This document shows, piece after piece, positions 35,074-47,689 of a stretch of DNA of 64,000 nt. The first letter of the stretch is position 1, and every line of letters starts with the position of its first letter. The DNA is taken from assembly GCF_050908995.1 (NCBI RefSeq), contig NC_135126.1, positions 3,472,001 to 3,536,000 of the forward strand, read 5' to 3'. The DNA is from Andrena cerasifolii (lineage: Eukaryota; Arthropoda; Insecta; Hymenoptera; Andrenidae). The notes beneath the pieces are model-generated. The model saw only the letters and a list, made by a program, of their open reading frames with translations, made no database searches and had not been told where the DNA came from. A program made the position numbers and the translations under genes.

Positions 35074-37332
35074 TTGTTAGTCGAAAAAGAATATATTAAC
35101 GGATAATTTCTGTTGAAACGTGGAAGACTACTTATTGTTAGAGAGATTGATGTTCGATTTACTCAAGTTCCATTTTGAGAATTCGCATTTTTACCTTACG
35201 GTTTGCCTCTGGCATTCCAGGATTGAAGTTTCAAGTAGCTTCGTTACACTAGGAACGAAAATATTCATGGAAACAATATTTCTCCATCAATGAGACTTGA
35301 GCGAATGTTTACTCGACCAAAAAATAAGGGAGAAATGATTGGAGTGAATCTGCTGTCGGTTAATAATGGGTCGACGATGTACAAGTAAAGGTAACTGCGG
35401 TTTTATCGGTATTTACCTTCATGCACAGTACAGTTACGCGCGGCGTGCAGTACAGAAGCATTCGTATTTTTGAGTGCGCGATCGTAGTAAAGTTTGGTAT
35501 AATTAGTTTACGCAGACCCGCCGCCTCGATTAACAAATGAAAAATCGCCCGATATCGTTGACGCTGTTTTAAACTCGCATTTCAATTGCAGGGTGAATCG
35601 CGCAGGGATTCCTATTCCAAATATTCGAGTGGTTAGCCGCACACTCGAATGAAAAATTAATATCGCGGATATTATTTGAACATTTACATCTCCCACTGAA
35701 AATCAACTGATCATTTCTCTGTGAAATACCTGCAGGTCACAGATTTACAAAGGAAATCTTCCCGAATCGCTCTTTGACCTGCACCCACAGGCACGTGGTA
35801 CACTGCGTTGAAATGACAAAATTAATTAACGTCAAAGTTTCTCGTGCATTCTGTTTAATTGAAAATCTCGACAAAGTGTATACGCAACGTTAATTCTTTA
35901 AACGTGGGAATGCTTCGCGCCACTAATCCGTTGCGCGAGTGGAGGCCCGTATTTACGGACAAAAATGACGAGAGGCCGTTTTTTAAAAAGCACGGAAGCA
36001 ACGCGTTTCGGCGGTCGGTCGGAACGAAAACGAGGATCGACGGCGGGCTGTAGGCGCTGTTTAAACAGTGGCCGGCGCTATTTGCATGTAATTACCGGGC
36101 TGGCGATTTAACATTAGCAACGCTGCATTTATACAACACTGTGCCCCGTTGCACCATTCGTTACGCTTCCGTCGCGTTCCGTTGCGTACCATTCCGCCTC
36201 GCTCCGCGCCGTCCTCGAAGAGCCCGCGGTAATTGTCCCGCTGCCTATCCCATGTACAGAGATTTCACGGACAACCGTTTTCCATCGCTTTTCCTGGAGC
36301 TCGTTCGCGAGCGACAAGTTTTGGAATTCGTTTTTTTTTTTTGCGGGGCAGTGTCGCTGGGTGTCCGCCACTTTCATTCATGAAGGTGTTAATGGAAAAT
36401 TTAAAACGAGAAGTGCCAGTGCTGTCCACGAGTAGTGGGAGCTTTTTAAGCTGGGCGGTAATGCTGTAAGGCCTCTTTAGGTACAGTAATCTAATGAATG
36501 GAGGGATAATGATCGAACTGTTCGAGGCGTGTAATAAGAATTGATCCGTGGGCATCATTGAGTACTGAGCTCTTCGTGTTTTATTCCTCAGAGATGGTAG
36601 CTATCGAATTTGGCGATTCGCAATATGGAAATATGATGTATGGAGAGAGTCTTCAGAAGATTATGATTCCTTTCTTTTGAAAGGCCTTGGGAAGTAGGTC
36701 GGCTACTACTTTATAAAATGACTGGGATAAGGGAAGGTATGAACACGAGGGAGGAATATTATTCAAGTGTACGATAGAATGGTGTGCATATGTATCTGCC
36801 TTCTGGGGAATTATAATTTAGTTATTGGATACGTTATTCATTCTCGATTCATTCTGCCGCAGGAAAAGGTCACTGAATTTGATAGAGTCCAATCAAAACT
36901 TCTAATTCAGTACGTGCTCTGTATGGAGGAATAGAGTTTGTCCAGTGACACCTGTAAATTCAAAAACCCTGTTTTCCTCCGCTGGAACATTTTTCAAACA
37001 CGAAAACCCTTTGATTCTGGACAGGTTACGTTGCTTCGTTTTCGGCAGGTTCGCAGTCTGTGAAACAGATCAATTGAACAACGTCACGAAAAAAGTATCA
37101 ATCACTATTTTGTGGGACATACCTTTTCCCCTGCGAGAACCTTCCATTGCCCGATTCCACTTTTCATCCACCAACATTCACTCTAATTCTATCATATAAT
37201 AAATAATAATATTAATGCCTACTAAAAATTACATTACCTCAAAATTTACACATTATATTGGCCCCAACATCAAAGAATCAACCTACTTCCACACCTGTGA
37301 CATTCTCAAATCACGAATGGAACCTTCCAAGA
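35074..37332. other. Unique stretch without a supportable gene
   Basis: I see no recognisable gene or repeat. Short open frames at 36129-36558 overlap on both strands. The only simple repeat is a T10-11 run near 36340. Confidence 0.5.
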
Positions 37333-38163
37333 GAGGAAGTGCAGCATATTTAGAATATTGTTGGTAATTTAGAATACCGAAGTATCTAATAAACTGCTAA
37401 CGTTATTTAATTTGTAAAACCGTAGATAATAGGGGCTAATGACCTGTTAACTAATGGCATTTGTGGATCAACCACCATTTAACATTTTCGACTTAATCTG
37501 CAGAATAAGAAAGCGTGAATCTGCAAAACTTTCAGCAAGTATTCAATCGTTCCAATCATGGTTAAAAGATGTCAAAACTTTAGTGTTAAACACTTAATCT
37601 ACTCATTTGCATGCTCCTTCTATGGTTCCGTGTCAGTTTTGCGATAATTTCTAGAATACAAAGTGTGACATGAAATTTTAGGTTTCAATGCCATGTTGCT
37701 AATTCGTAATACCGAAGGTGAAGGTAATTTGGAGTAGTTCATAGCTTGGCGATGCTTTTGTTTCACGCGCAACAGCTACCGCCGCGTCGATTTCGACCAG
37801 CGCTGTCCATTTGTAGGTATTTACCCAAGATTGTTCCTATATTGTGATATTTGAGCCTGATTAAATCATGAAAGCAAATAATTTTATTATCTACATGGTT
37901 CTTTAAGTTTATGAAGTGAAGGTAAATTGTAGTACCGGTATTCCAAATTACCTGCACCTTAACGAAATCGATACTTACTTTCATTTGTCATTTAGGCCAA
38001 AGTTTCAGCTACTTTTTCTTTTTTATTATTACTGACAGTTTGGAATATAAAAGTTTATTAGTTTCCCTATGATATTATGCAGTTTCATCTGTTCCCACCC
38101 GCTTGCGTAATTTTTTATTCGTCTTAAACAAACTGGTATTCCAAATATACTGTGCACTTCCTC
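37333..38163. mobile_element. Degenerate inverted-repeat element
   Basis: The left end GAGGAAGTGCAGCATATTT is matched by the right end AAATATACTGTGCACTTCCTC. Inside, words such as AATACCGAAGGTGAAGGTAA and TTCCAAATTACCTGCACCTT are again inverted. It looks like an old transposon with internal palindromes. No target-site duplication is visible. Confidence 0.5.
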
Positions 38164-39282
38164 AGCCTACACCCCATTTCCTAATGGGCCTAAAATTCGC
38201 AAGCTATTCCACCTCCCTCTCCGGAATAACTTTTCATTCACACCTACACCGATTCATCATCACTTCCATTCCTTAACAACGATATCAGCCGGTCGCGCTC
38301 GCAACCTCTCAATCAAACTCTCCCCGTCGGAAAGATCATCCTCAATTTCACGCTCATGCACGCAGAGCAGCGTTAAACTGCTTCATCCAGTGCAGCCGGC
38401 CATTTCGGCCATCATTAGGCGAGTTCGGACTATAGTTGGACCCGCTTGCCGTTCCAATGAATTTTCCACGACGCCCGCGCGCCCGCGCGCAGGGCGAAAC
38501 GAGCACCGTCGCGCCTAGTTTCTCTAACAATCCCGTCGGGCATGGTTGGTCCCGGTGATTCCGCGTTAAAGCGCGGTACCGTCGCCATTGGCTCGGCTAA
38601 TTTAAACCGGGGCCACAATTGGTCAATCCGCAGGATGATCTCCCCATTGACCGACGCAGCTGTTATAAGGATCTCAATGAGATGAGCGACATGGTCAGGT
38701 GGCTCTGTTAGGCCCGTCCATTCTGTCGCCCGTCTCTTTTCCCTTTCCTCCCCTTCTTTCACCTGCGCCCGAGCCGCCGCGTTCCAATTTGGCCGTTGCT
38801 GCCTCTCGTTTCTCAGCCACCACGGGTATTTATAAACTGAAGAATGGCGCGTTCGAGCGGGAATCGGCAACATTTCTGTTGGCCTGCGCCACCCCGTCGC
38901 GAATCGCTAGGCGCGTTCCTCGTTGACGGAATTACAGCGTGTCCACCATACGCGATTCGGCGGAATGTTTACGATTCGGCGGCGTCAGCTGCGCAGCTTC
39001 TTTGAGGCCAGGATGGTCGTTAGAGAAATTGCGATTCTTGAGTGGCCATTGCTTCTCTGAGAAGGGTTTCATCGCGAAGGTGTGCGAAGCTCAGAGACAA
39101 TCGAAGAGAAACCACAGGTGGGAGGTTGTTGATAAAGATAGGATGGTAATGGGTTGCTCGTGAGATTTCTTGGGGGTACCAAGATCCTTCTGTCTGATTT
39201 TAAGCAATGCAGGAGAGTTATGGCTCGTTCGTGATGTTTGATAGAGTTGGTAGGTTTATACTGTTGAACGTTTGCAGTGTGT
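38164..39282. other. Unique stretch without a supportable gene
   Basis: CpG-rich in the middle. The minus-strand frame at 38430-38873 (147 codons) overlaps plus-strand frames and has no domain I recognise. Confidence 0.5.
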
Positions 39283-40389
39283 TAGGGTGCTTCATATTAT
39301 AGGATTAAAATTAAAATATTACATTTTTTTACTTTGCTCATGACTTGATTCCTATTAATATAAAAGGAATATCTGACAAATTTTAGGAAGATTGAGTAAT
39401 ATTTAGAGGTTGCACACTTTTCACAATAAATAATATGTAGCGGGCTAAGGAAACACGATTTCCAATGATAATTATTTTTATCCTCAAGTTCTTAAAAAAG
39501 GAACTAAACTTCAAAGGAGACTTAGACTTAGAAAAATGTACATTTTATTATTAGCATTATTGTTCACGGCTATACAAATTCTGTACCTTATTATTTTACT
39601 CACACTTTTAAAACCTGAAAAAGCGAAAATATGTAGGGTAGACCGGGGGTGGTAATGACAGGGGGCAAATGTATCACGCTTATACATGGATAGTAAACAA
39701 AATAAGTTTTCGTTACCCTAAAGTAACTTTTTCTTAGTGACTTATAATTATAATGTAAGCACTCCTTTTGCAAGTTTTTCCTTTTTTTATTCTGTAATTT
39801 GCCCCTTTTTAAAGTAATACTGATCGTTACTTAGCACTTTCAAGTGTCTCGTTAGTCACAATTTGTAATTGAAGTTCAAAAGCATGGTCGGGGGCGATTG
39901 TAACATCGGCAGCCGGGGTTGGTTGTCCCGCAACAAAACCGAATAAATAGTGTCAAAGAAGACGACTAACATTGTCTTGTTTGCATAGAATCCATGCAGT
40001 GTTACAATCGACCCGGGGGTACAGAGACGGTTGCAACAAACACTTTACACTGTAACGTTAGAGTTATAACACTCCGCTTCTGATTTTTTATTAATAACTT
40101 GGATATTACTTGACATAAGGTGAAACTGTTGTGGCTCAATAATGTCAGATAAGTAAGCAGCATTTCTGTATAAGAGTTTATGTTGTAAATGTAACAGTTC
40201 CTGCGTAATCGTATTCCAAAATCAAAGTGATATTACCGCCCCAGGCCTACCCTAGTGATAAAACTGTACAACCCCTAAATATTATTCAATTTGTCCAAAA
40301 TTTGGCTTACAGATCACTTAGATGAATAGAACCAAGGGGGCGAGCAAAGTTACATGAAAATAGCACCTTTGGAATATTGAAACACCCTA
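39283..40389. mobile_element. TA-flanked foldback element, interrupted
   Basis: The left end TAGGGTGCTTCATATT and the right end AATATTGAAACACCCTA are inverted. Similarity runs for about 140 bp into each side, including GAGTAATATTTAGAGGTTGC against GAATAATATTTAGGGGTTG in inverse order. TA is at both boundaries. A second element (39634-40254) sits inside it. Confidence 0.7.
39634..40254. mobile_element. TA-flanked MITE nested in the preceding element
   Basis: Both ends read TAGGGTAGRCCKGGG inward, followed by a diverged GGTAATGAC/GGTAATATCAC block. TA is at each boundary. The end resembles that of the elements at 7027 and 19709 (TAGGGGAGACCGGGG), so it is probably a sister family. Right-arm sequence of the host element begins directly at its right edge. 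Confidence 0.75.
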
Positions 40390-41816
40390 AAGTGTATCCC
40401 TATCCACATTTCATAAAAGACTGTTCTTTTCGCGAGGCATTGGCTTCATTTCCTTCTCACCCCACTAACAAATTTGCGAGAGTTTTTGTCCGCCAGGAGA
40501 TTGAAAGCAATCGAGAATAACAAAGTGGGATGCTACGTTCTGTTTTTCCCTGTCGGCGGGCGAGTGATTTTTCCAATGTCTGAGTGCCCTACGGAATGCA
40601 CCTGCATTCCAGAATTTCCTTCGAAAGAAGCGTAACAAATTCGCAGAATTTAGACGCCTCTGACGAAAAATGTTCGCGGTATGTCTGAATACCAGACATG
40701 GGAGGCACGAATATTTCACGCGAGACCTCCGACACAACTGCTTTTAGGAAATGGAGTATGTACTTTCCCCGTTGTGGACTGGTTATTATGCTGCAACACT
40801 CGCTGCAAAAAATTTCAATATTCTTAAGTAAATGCCAATAGGCGATCGACTTACAGCTTTACAAACGACACGGTAACTTTTCCATTTGAATAAATTGTCT
40901 TTGATATAAATTGGCACTCCACCCCTCGAGATACATTTCACACTGTGTACTCCGTAAAGAAACTAATTACCTCTGTGTCAGATGATTATAACGTCCCTTA
41001 AATTACCAAAAGCTTCGCAATGAAAATTGGGAATATTCAGTAGTCAAAAGCCGCAGCGATACTGTACTGAAAGAATCCACTCTGCCAAAAAGCAATCAAT
41101 TCCATCGAAGAAATTTAAAATGTACAGAGAAAGGGTGAGAGAGGAGGCACAGAGGCGGAGGGATGACAAATGTCAGGATCTGGGGGTCGCCAGCAACCGA
41201 TGAAAAACGTTTCCACCGACAGTCTGTAAATCGAATATTACGGGCGACGAGCGTTTCGAGCGAGCCCCGTTTCCCCGCCTCGATAGCCATTCTTTAATCC
41301 CGCGATCGACGTGAAATTATTCAAATCTCGATTTCCGCTTAATTGTCGGGATTTCAATTCGGTCGACCGTGCGCCACGGTCGTCTACGAACTTCGAAATC
41401 GCGCCGCGTAGCATTTATTTCGCTGGCGTCAATCATCTACTGTGCGATCTAAAAAAGGAAACTTCTATATAATTACGTTAGATGCTCCATTATCGCCTAC
41501 AGAAGATAACAGGAGAGATCTAAAAAGAAACCCGGAGAGTTCACATATGAAGATCAAAATCATCGAGACACAACGTTGATATTCAATTAATCTCCACAAG
41601 TAGAACAAGTTTATCCATAGCTTCATCTGGGTGGATTCCTGCCTCTGGGTTTACTGGACATTTATCGTGCATCTTTGCCAATACAGCTGAGCGCTTCTAA
41701 ATCCTGTGACCCCTTTTAGAGCAGGCCATGTAACGGCCGAACGGGATCACCTGTACATTTTGGCAATCCAATTGTATTTTTGGTTGAATCCTTGCGCGAG
41801 CGAGCCTCAATCTCAT
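40390..41816. other. Unique stretch without a supportable gene
   Basis: No recognisable gene, transposon end or long repeat. The minus-strand frame at 40465-40737 (90 codons) has no known domain. Confidence 0.5.
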
Positions 41817-41825
41817 CGAGTCCGA

Positions 41826-43273
41826 AGGTCTGTGAAGATAGCACACCCAAATTCGATTTTTTAAAAAAACTCAACGGCATTCGTTTGTCCATCGTATGCC
41901 CACGTTTGCCCATAAACAATTTTTTTTTTGCCCACCCACCAAAAAAAAGTTATGAACAAAATAAAAAATTTGTCTTCATCACCCACCATGAATGCATTTC
42001 AATTTTTTAAAAGAAGGATACGAATGTACCCGACCTGGCCACGTTTGCCCACTCTCAGATTTCGTATGCCCACCCTCCAGAATCGAATTAAAAAATAAAA
42101 ACCTCGAAAAGAAGGGTACAGGTGAAGCGATCGCGTTAAAGTTCGATTTTTCTGAAAAATATTATCAAAATCGTTCTTTCAACGATGCAGTCCGTTAGTT
42201 TAGATGTAGAAGAGATTTGCCCATGCATTAATTTCGTATGCCCACCCTCCAGAATCGAATTATTAATAAAGATAGCCAAGAAGTGCGTCGTTGGAAAGAA
42301 TTCGAAACTATCGCAGACATCTGTTTACGTTTCGGCAGTGGAACTCGGCGCTGCGACCCTTGAGGGTATCAGCGCTGCGTGTCGTCATCGAACGTGCCGA
42401 AACGTAAACAGATGTCTGCGCTACCCTCGAATTGTTTCCAACGACGCACGAAAGTTAGTCGGTCTACAGAGTTCGGACGTAACTCTTGCAAGATCGTGCA
42501 TTCATTTACGGTTTGTGAAGTAACTGTGAGATTATATTATTTTCCGTTGTGCGATATCATTGCGGTAATTAGTGAAAAATGACTAGAAAACCACTCTGGT
42601 GTTATTCTGCACGTGCTGCAGATGTGTGAAAAGTGTGAAGTATTCGATGAGTGATACAAATTGAAGTGTCGTTCGAATAAAGTGAGAAAGAAGTGTGTGC
42701 AACATTTTTTGGACAACATGTCACCAAACACCTTTAACCTTTACGGTAAGAACAATCGATTTTGATAATTCATTCGGAAACAAACGAACAGAAAGGTATT
42801 CGGTTCAACGGGCACCGCACTTCTTGGCTATCTTTATTAATAATTCGATTCTGGAGGGTGGGCATACGAAATTAATGCATGGGCAAATCTCTTCTACATC
42901 TAAACTAACGGACTGCATCGTTGAAAGAACGATTTTGATAATATTTTCCAGAAAAATCGAACTTTAACGCGATCGCTTCACCTGTACCCTTCTTTTCGAG
43001 GTTTTTATTTTTAATTCGGTTCTGGAGGGTGGGCATACGAAATCTGAGAGTGGGCAAACGTGGGCAGGTCGGGTATATTCGTATCCTTCTTTTAAAAATT
43101 GAAATGCATTCATGGTGGGTGATGAAGACAAATTTTTTATTTTGTTCATAACTTTTTTTTGGAGGGTGGGCAAAAAAAATTGTTTATGGGCAAACGTGGG
43201 CATACGATGGACAAACGAATGCCGTTGAGTTTTTTTGAAAAATCGAATTTGGGGGTGCTATCTTCACAGACCT
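41826..43273. mobile_element. MULE/foldback-type element with 9-bp duplication
   Basis: Inverted arms of about 450-480 bp begin AGGTCTGTGAAGATAGCAC and surround a core at about 42290-42826. CGAGTCCGA occurs perfectly at 41817-41825 and 43274-43282, a 9-bp target-site duplication. Long arms with internal sub-repeats and a 9-bp duplication are the hallmark of Mutator-like elements and of Drosophila FB elements. The core matches 7480-8010. No transposase is present. Confidence 0.85.
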
Positions 43274-43282
43274 CGAGTCCGA

Positions 43283-43820
43283 TGGGTTTCATTCCGCAGT
43301 TTCCTCTCCTCCGGCCCCGATATTTTGTTCCACAATCGAACTTCCAGCGGCGAGGGCACGTGTGCGGAAAGCAGATACGAAATTACGGGGGAATTTAATT
43401 AATTCAAAGTTCGCGGCCGGACGATCTCGCTGCTCCTCGTCGCCACCTCCAGGAGCAATTGTTCCTGGATTAACGCTGGCCACTGTCTTTCCGTTAATTG
43501 AACCCCCCCCCCCCCGCGGACCGTCTTAACGGCTCGTCTCGATTCGAAAGAAGCCGCCCAAAGGATCCTGGCTAGGAAGAAGGCGTGAGTGGAAGTGGAT
43601 CGTGCTGATAAGACCCGTCATTGAAGCTGCGCCTCTCGAACGTCTGGGATCAGCCATTGTTGCCGAGGAAATTCGTGAATTTCTCACTTGGCGTGATAGA
43701 TACGAGATATCTCAGATGTCCATTCTGAAATTGCCGATTTGGAGATGCACACGAGTAGGAAGTTTGTGAATTTTCGTTGATAGAATGGTTATGTTTGGAC
43801 CATTCACTCTTGGCTTGTTC
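43283..43820. other. Unique stretch with a poly-C run
   Basis: Nothing gene-like. Thirteen consecutive C residues at 43503-43515 are the only notable feature. Confidence 0.6.
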
Positions 43821-43824
43821 TTAA

Positions 43825-44545
43825 GGGGTTGTGCCTAGTCAGCTGGCGAAAAAGAACCTGATTTTCGAGAATTTTTTGTGGAATATCTACTGTATATTTT
43901 TTTTATAACTATTCGCTTATTTTAACCGTACATATATGCAGTAACTTTCAGTAATTTTGTTATAGAAAAACATTAAAAAATGAACGAATAACAGTCACTC
44001 TCGCGGAAGCTGTTTTGATATCGGTGAGCAAGATATTTCGGAAACCACTGTATCAATTAGCCTAAACTTTTACAGACCTCCTTTATATACCAAGGACTAG
44101 TAGATGAACGAAGGATTTTTTATTTTAACAAAAACTATTCTTAATTAACGCAAAACGAACAATTCAGACATCGAAAAATCGTGGTTTTGCTTTAAACGGC
44201 CGCCATTGTGTCAAAAATGAACTTTTTGAAAAACCCTTCGTTCATCTACTGAATTCAACCATATATTAACAGAATCTTTTGGAATTTTTAATTTTAAATT
44301 ATCCGTCTCAGAGAAATCGTGCTCACCGCGCAGCGCCTTTATCAAAACAGCTTACGCGAGAATAGCTGTTATTCGTTCATTTTTTGTTTTTCTATAACAA
44401 AAATACTGAAAGTTTTTGGATATATGTACTGCATTGAGCTATAAACATACACAATGGTGTACTGTTAAAATAAGCGAATAGTTGTACTTAAATATACAGT
44501 AGATATTCCACAAAAAATTCCCAAAATATCGCGTTCTTTTCCTGG
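43825..44545. mobile_element. Foldback element with one eroded end
   Basis: The left boundary has TTAA (43821-43824) followed by GGGGTTGTGCCTAGTCAGC. The arms pair over about 260 bp, including TGTGGAATATCTACTGTATA and GTTCATCTACT on the right against AGTAGATGAAC on the left. The right terminal part does not match and has no TTAA, so that end appears lost or rearranged. Confidence 0.65.
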
Positions 44546-45194
44546 TTCAGCGCGGGAGTTTCATGACCATTTTTCAGAATTTTTTATGGGCAATCGAAGT
44601 AAGTGTAGTACACAAACTTTTTCCTAATACCTTAATCGTCCTTTTAACTATATTTACAAATCTTTTTGTAAAAGAAACCCTTTTAAATTCTATGTACGCA
44701 GGCGATCCTTCAACACTGTATCCATCAAAGCAAGCGTAGAAAATTCTATTTACTGTTACCGTTCCACGTCCCTAATAATAACTCCTTTTAGTCAGTGAAA
44801 TATTCTGCTAAACTCGGACTTTAACGACTGTTTAACTGTATCGCGTTTCATCGCGTACCTGCGCGAGAAAGATGGCTGATCCTAGGTATTCCGAGGTGCA
44901 ACCGTTAACGTTGAATCCGTTTTCCTGCGCGAATCGCAAACGGAAATGAAATTAAATTTATTGTGTCTTGCCGCGGGCGGTATTTCAGCGCAGACAGGAA
45001 CGTGCATAGGTGTAACGAGGGGGAGAGGCATTACGGTCGGTAATGGAAATATTTAGTTCGCATTAACGCCAGGATGCTTAGCGAGGCGGCGAGGAAATGT
45101 AAATTGGGTTTAGTTTATGGATCCGCGGGCTATAAAAAAGGCGGTAAAATCAAGCGATCGAGCGACGCTGAAAATCGCTCGCACGAATCGGCTT
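44546..45194. other. Unique stretch
   Basis: No supportable gene, repeat or regulatory site seen. Confidence 0.5.
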
Positions 45195-45387
45195 CATATC
45201 AATACTACACAGCACGACATTACAATGCAATTTAACGCACATCAAAATAGGGCATCAATACAGTGCACGTACAATTTAGAACACATGCAGTGTAACGCAC
45301 ATTTTTTTAGTGCACATCAGAATAACGCACAGCAAGTTTTCACACAGAAGATAATGCATATACAATTTAGAACACATGCAGTTTAAT

Positions 45388-45587
45388 TAGGGAATTCAAT
45401 CCCGGGATCGTAAGCCCGGGATTCCAGCTGTTTTTTGGATTCTAAAACTCCCGGGATTTGATATATCAAGTAATAATTTATCTCGAGAATTTCGAGAATT
45501 TTTAAAAACGTAAATTAGTTTATGAACAACTGAAAAATATAAAAACGGAATCCAAAAAACAGGGGGATCCCGGGATTGAATTTCCTA
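45388..45587. mobile_element. hAT-like MITE, 200 bp, nested
   Basis: Inverted ends read TAGGRAATTCAATCCCGGGA inward. They are flanked by AGTTTAAT (45380-45387) and AGTTTAAC (45588-45595), an 8-bp duplication with one mismatch. The size and duplication length fit hAT. It is non-coding. Confidence 0.75.
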
Positions 45588-45700
45588 AGTTTAACGCACA
45601 TTTTTTTAGAGTATATCAGGATTGCGTACAGCAAGATTTCACGCACAACCAATCATCTCGTCGCCGTCGAATGTTTCATACAGGGGTTTTAACCCGCCCG

Positions 45701-45958
45701 GAGCGGGTTACTAGTAACATAAGACAGTCTGGTTCAGACAGCCACTTTACGTACTCTGGTCATCCGGTCGAAAAAATGAGCAATCTTTATGAAGTTTTTA
45801 TGCAATGAATAACAAATATAATAGTGCAAAACTTTTCACATAATATTCATCTACTTGTGCCCTGCTCAATTTTTCGGCCAGATACCAGAGTACCCCCTTA
45901 AGTGGCTGTCTGGACTAGACTGTCTTATGTTACTAGTAACTGGCTCCGAGCGGGTTAC
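45701..45958. mobile_element. Palindromic MITE with 11-bp flanking direct repeat
   Basis: Arms contain TTACTAGTAACATAAGACAG and its complement and pair for about 80 bp. GAGCGGGTTAC stands at 45701-45711 and 45948-45958 and may be the target duplication, although CTAGTAAC is itself partly palindromic and blurs the boundary. It sits inside the composite element. Confidence 0.65.
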
Positions 45959-45966
45959 AATCCCTG

Positions 45967-46485
45967 GTTTCACAGCCGATGGTATTAGTATTGGTTGGGG
46001 CTAGATCGGGGCGGAGAGCGCGCGCCCGCGAGCGGACGCGTAAGGCATGGTAGCGAACCGATGTGACTTTGGGGATGTTCACAATGAGACTGCGGTTACA
46101 AAATTTCAAAATTAAAAAATGGGGGGACGGGAGCGTTCCCGGGTAGGAGGGCCTCCACCCACGTCCAAAAAAATTTTCCCCCAAAAAATTAAAAAATTAC
46201 AATTTTGGGGTTAGGGTCCACACCCCCTCCCTACCCCGTATCGCGCGATGGGGTCAATATCGCTATTGTTGTCAGAGACATCATTCTGAACATTTCCCTT
46301 TAAACTTCTTGGCGGTCGGCTTTGGTTTGCGAGATATTCGCCAAAAACTTTTCTTAACATTAGAATTACCGTGTTTAACACATACTCATATCGGTTCGCT
46401 ACCATGCTTTACGCGCCCGCGAGCGGGCGCGCACCCCCCGCCCTGATCTGGCCCCAACCACTACTAATACCGTCGGCTGTGAAAC
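45967..46485. mobile_element. Inverted-repeat element with GTTTCACAGCCG ends
   Basis: Ends of about 100 bp read GTTTCACAGCC inward, then TATTAGTA and TGGTTGGGGC, and reach CGGTTCGCTACCATG on the right (CATGGTAGCGAACCG on the left). The middle is G- and C-run rich. The right arm interrupts another inverted pair (46264-46375 and 46486-46600), so the insertions overlap in a complex way. Confidence 0.65.
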
Positions 46486-46752
46486 AGATTTCAATACTTA
46501 TATTAAGTCGAAAGTTTTTTATTAATATCTCCGAATCTAAGGCCGACCGCGAAAAAGTTTAAAGGGAAATGTTGTTCAGAAAGACGACCCTGACAAGTTC
46601 ATCGGCAAGTTTACCGTGCTATCCTGTTGTAAACTAAATAAAATCTGTGTTAAGCTGCATGTGTTCTAAACTGTATGTGCACTATCTTCTGTGTACTATT
46701 CGGATGTGCGCTAAATTGCATGTGTAATATCGTATTGTGTAGTTTTGATATG

Positions 46753-47685
46753 GAGCCCACGGATCGAAGGAATTACGGCGATTATACGTGTAACGATCTC
46801 GTGACAGAGGATCCTCGCGGTTACGAGAAGGTTAATAATCCTTTTCCACCGAAAATTGCCAATCAGTTGCGTTAGTGAAAAATAGAGAGTGGATTAATCT
46901 TGAACTGTGAACTTGCGTTCAAGGAAATCCAACGTGGCTGTTGTATACAGCAGGAATTTAATTGATTGAAAGGGGAATGCTTGTGATTGATGGGGATATA
47001 TTAGTTGTTCTGCGCGATTTGTTATTTGATCAAGTTTTAGAGAGAAATCTCTTATTGCAAAGGAGAGAGGGAGAAGTAATGGGAAAGAATGGAATTTCTC
47101 GTGTTCCTAGATTAAATATTGGAGGGGAGCAATTAGCCTAAAAAGACACTGGTTTCATTCACTAAAACCAGGCATTAAACTCTTCATTAATAGTTGATCC
47201 CATCGAGGTGCCCGCTGAAAGCGTGAATCTGCCCTGGGGGGCAACTTTTAATATCTCACCTGCTTCCCCGTGAGCCATTTAAACGAGATTTACGAAGTCT
47301 TCTTACATTCGACTGTCTTAAATAGTGGCCTCACTCGTCGCGTAATAAAGTAGGTTCTACCTCTGGCACCCGGTGTTCTTAGAATACCCGTGGCAGAGGC
47401 CATCGATAAATCAAGCTGGAATTCGTATATTAAGTGAAGCCGAGTTCATGCGTTACAGCAGCCCCTGCAATTAGATCGTGCACTTATTAGAATGCGAAAA
47501 CGTGAGCCCGAAATAAAGGGGGCAGAATTTTCATGAAACAGCCTCGCTTTTTAGTGGCGCGTTGCATAAGGTACGTGGCAGACATTCCTTCATAAAGCTT
47601 CACAAGTTTCCTATTTTATGTAGTGGTTCAGGCAGTTTAATTCGTGGCACTCATAGTGGTAGGCAAATACTTTAGATTACAAGAT
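46753..47685. other. Unique stretch
   Basis: No supportable gene or repeat seen. The frame at 46675-46875 (+) lies partly in the end of the composite element. Confidence 0.5.
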
Positions 47686-47689
47686 TTAA

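Larger units (their letters stand above)
45195..46752. mobile_element. Composite inverted-repeat element carrying nested MITEs
   Basis: The left end CATATCAATACTACACA and the right end (read inward CATATCAAAACTACACA) stay similar for over 60 bp, through ATGCAATTTARCGCACATC. Inside lie at least three smaller palindromes (45388-45587, 45701-45958 and 45967-46485). A further inverted pair, containing CATTTCCCTTTAAACTT, is at 46264-46375 and 46486-46600. The AGAACACATGCAGT word recurs on both arms. The order of insertion is not fully resolved. Confidence 0.65.
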
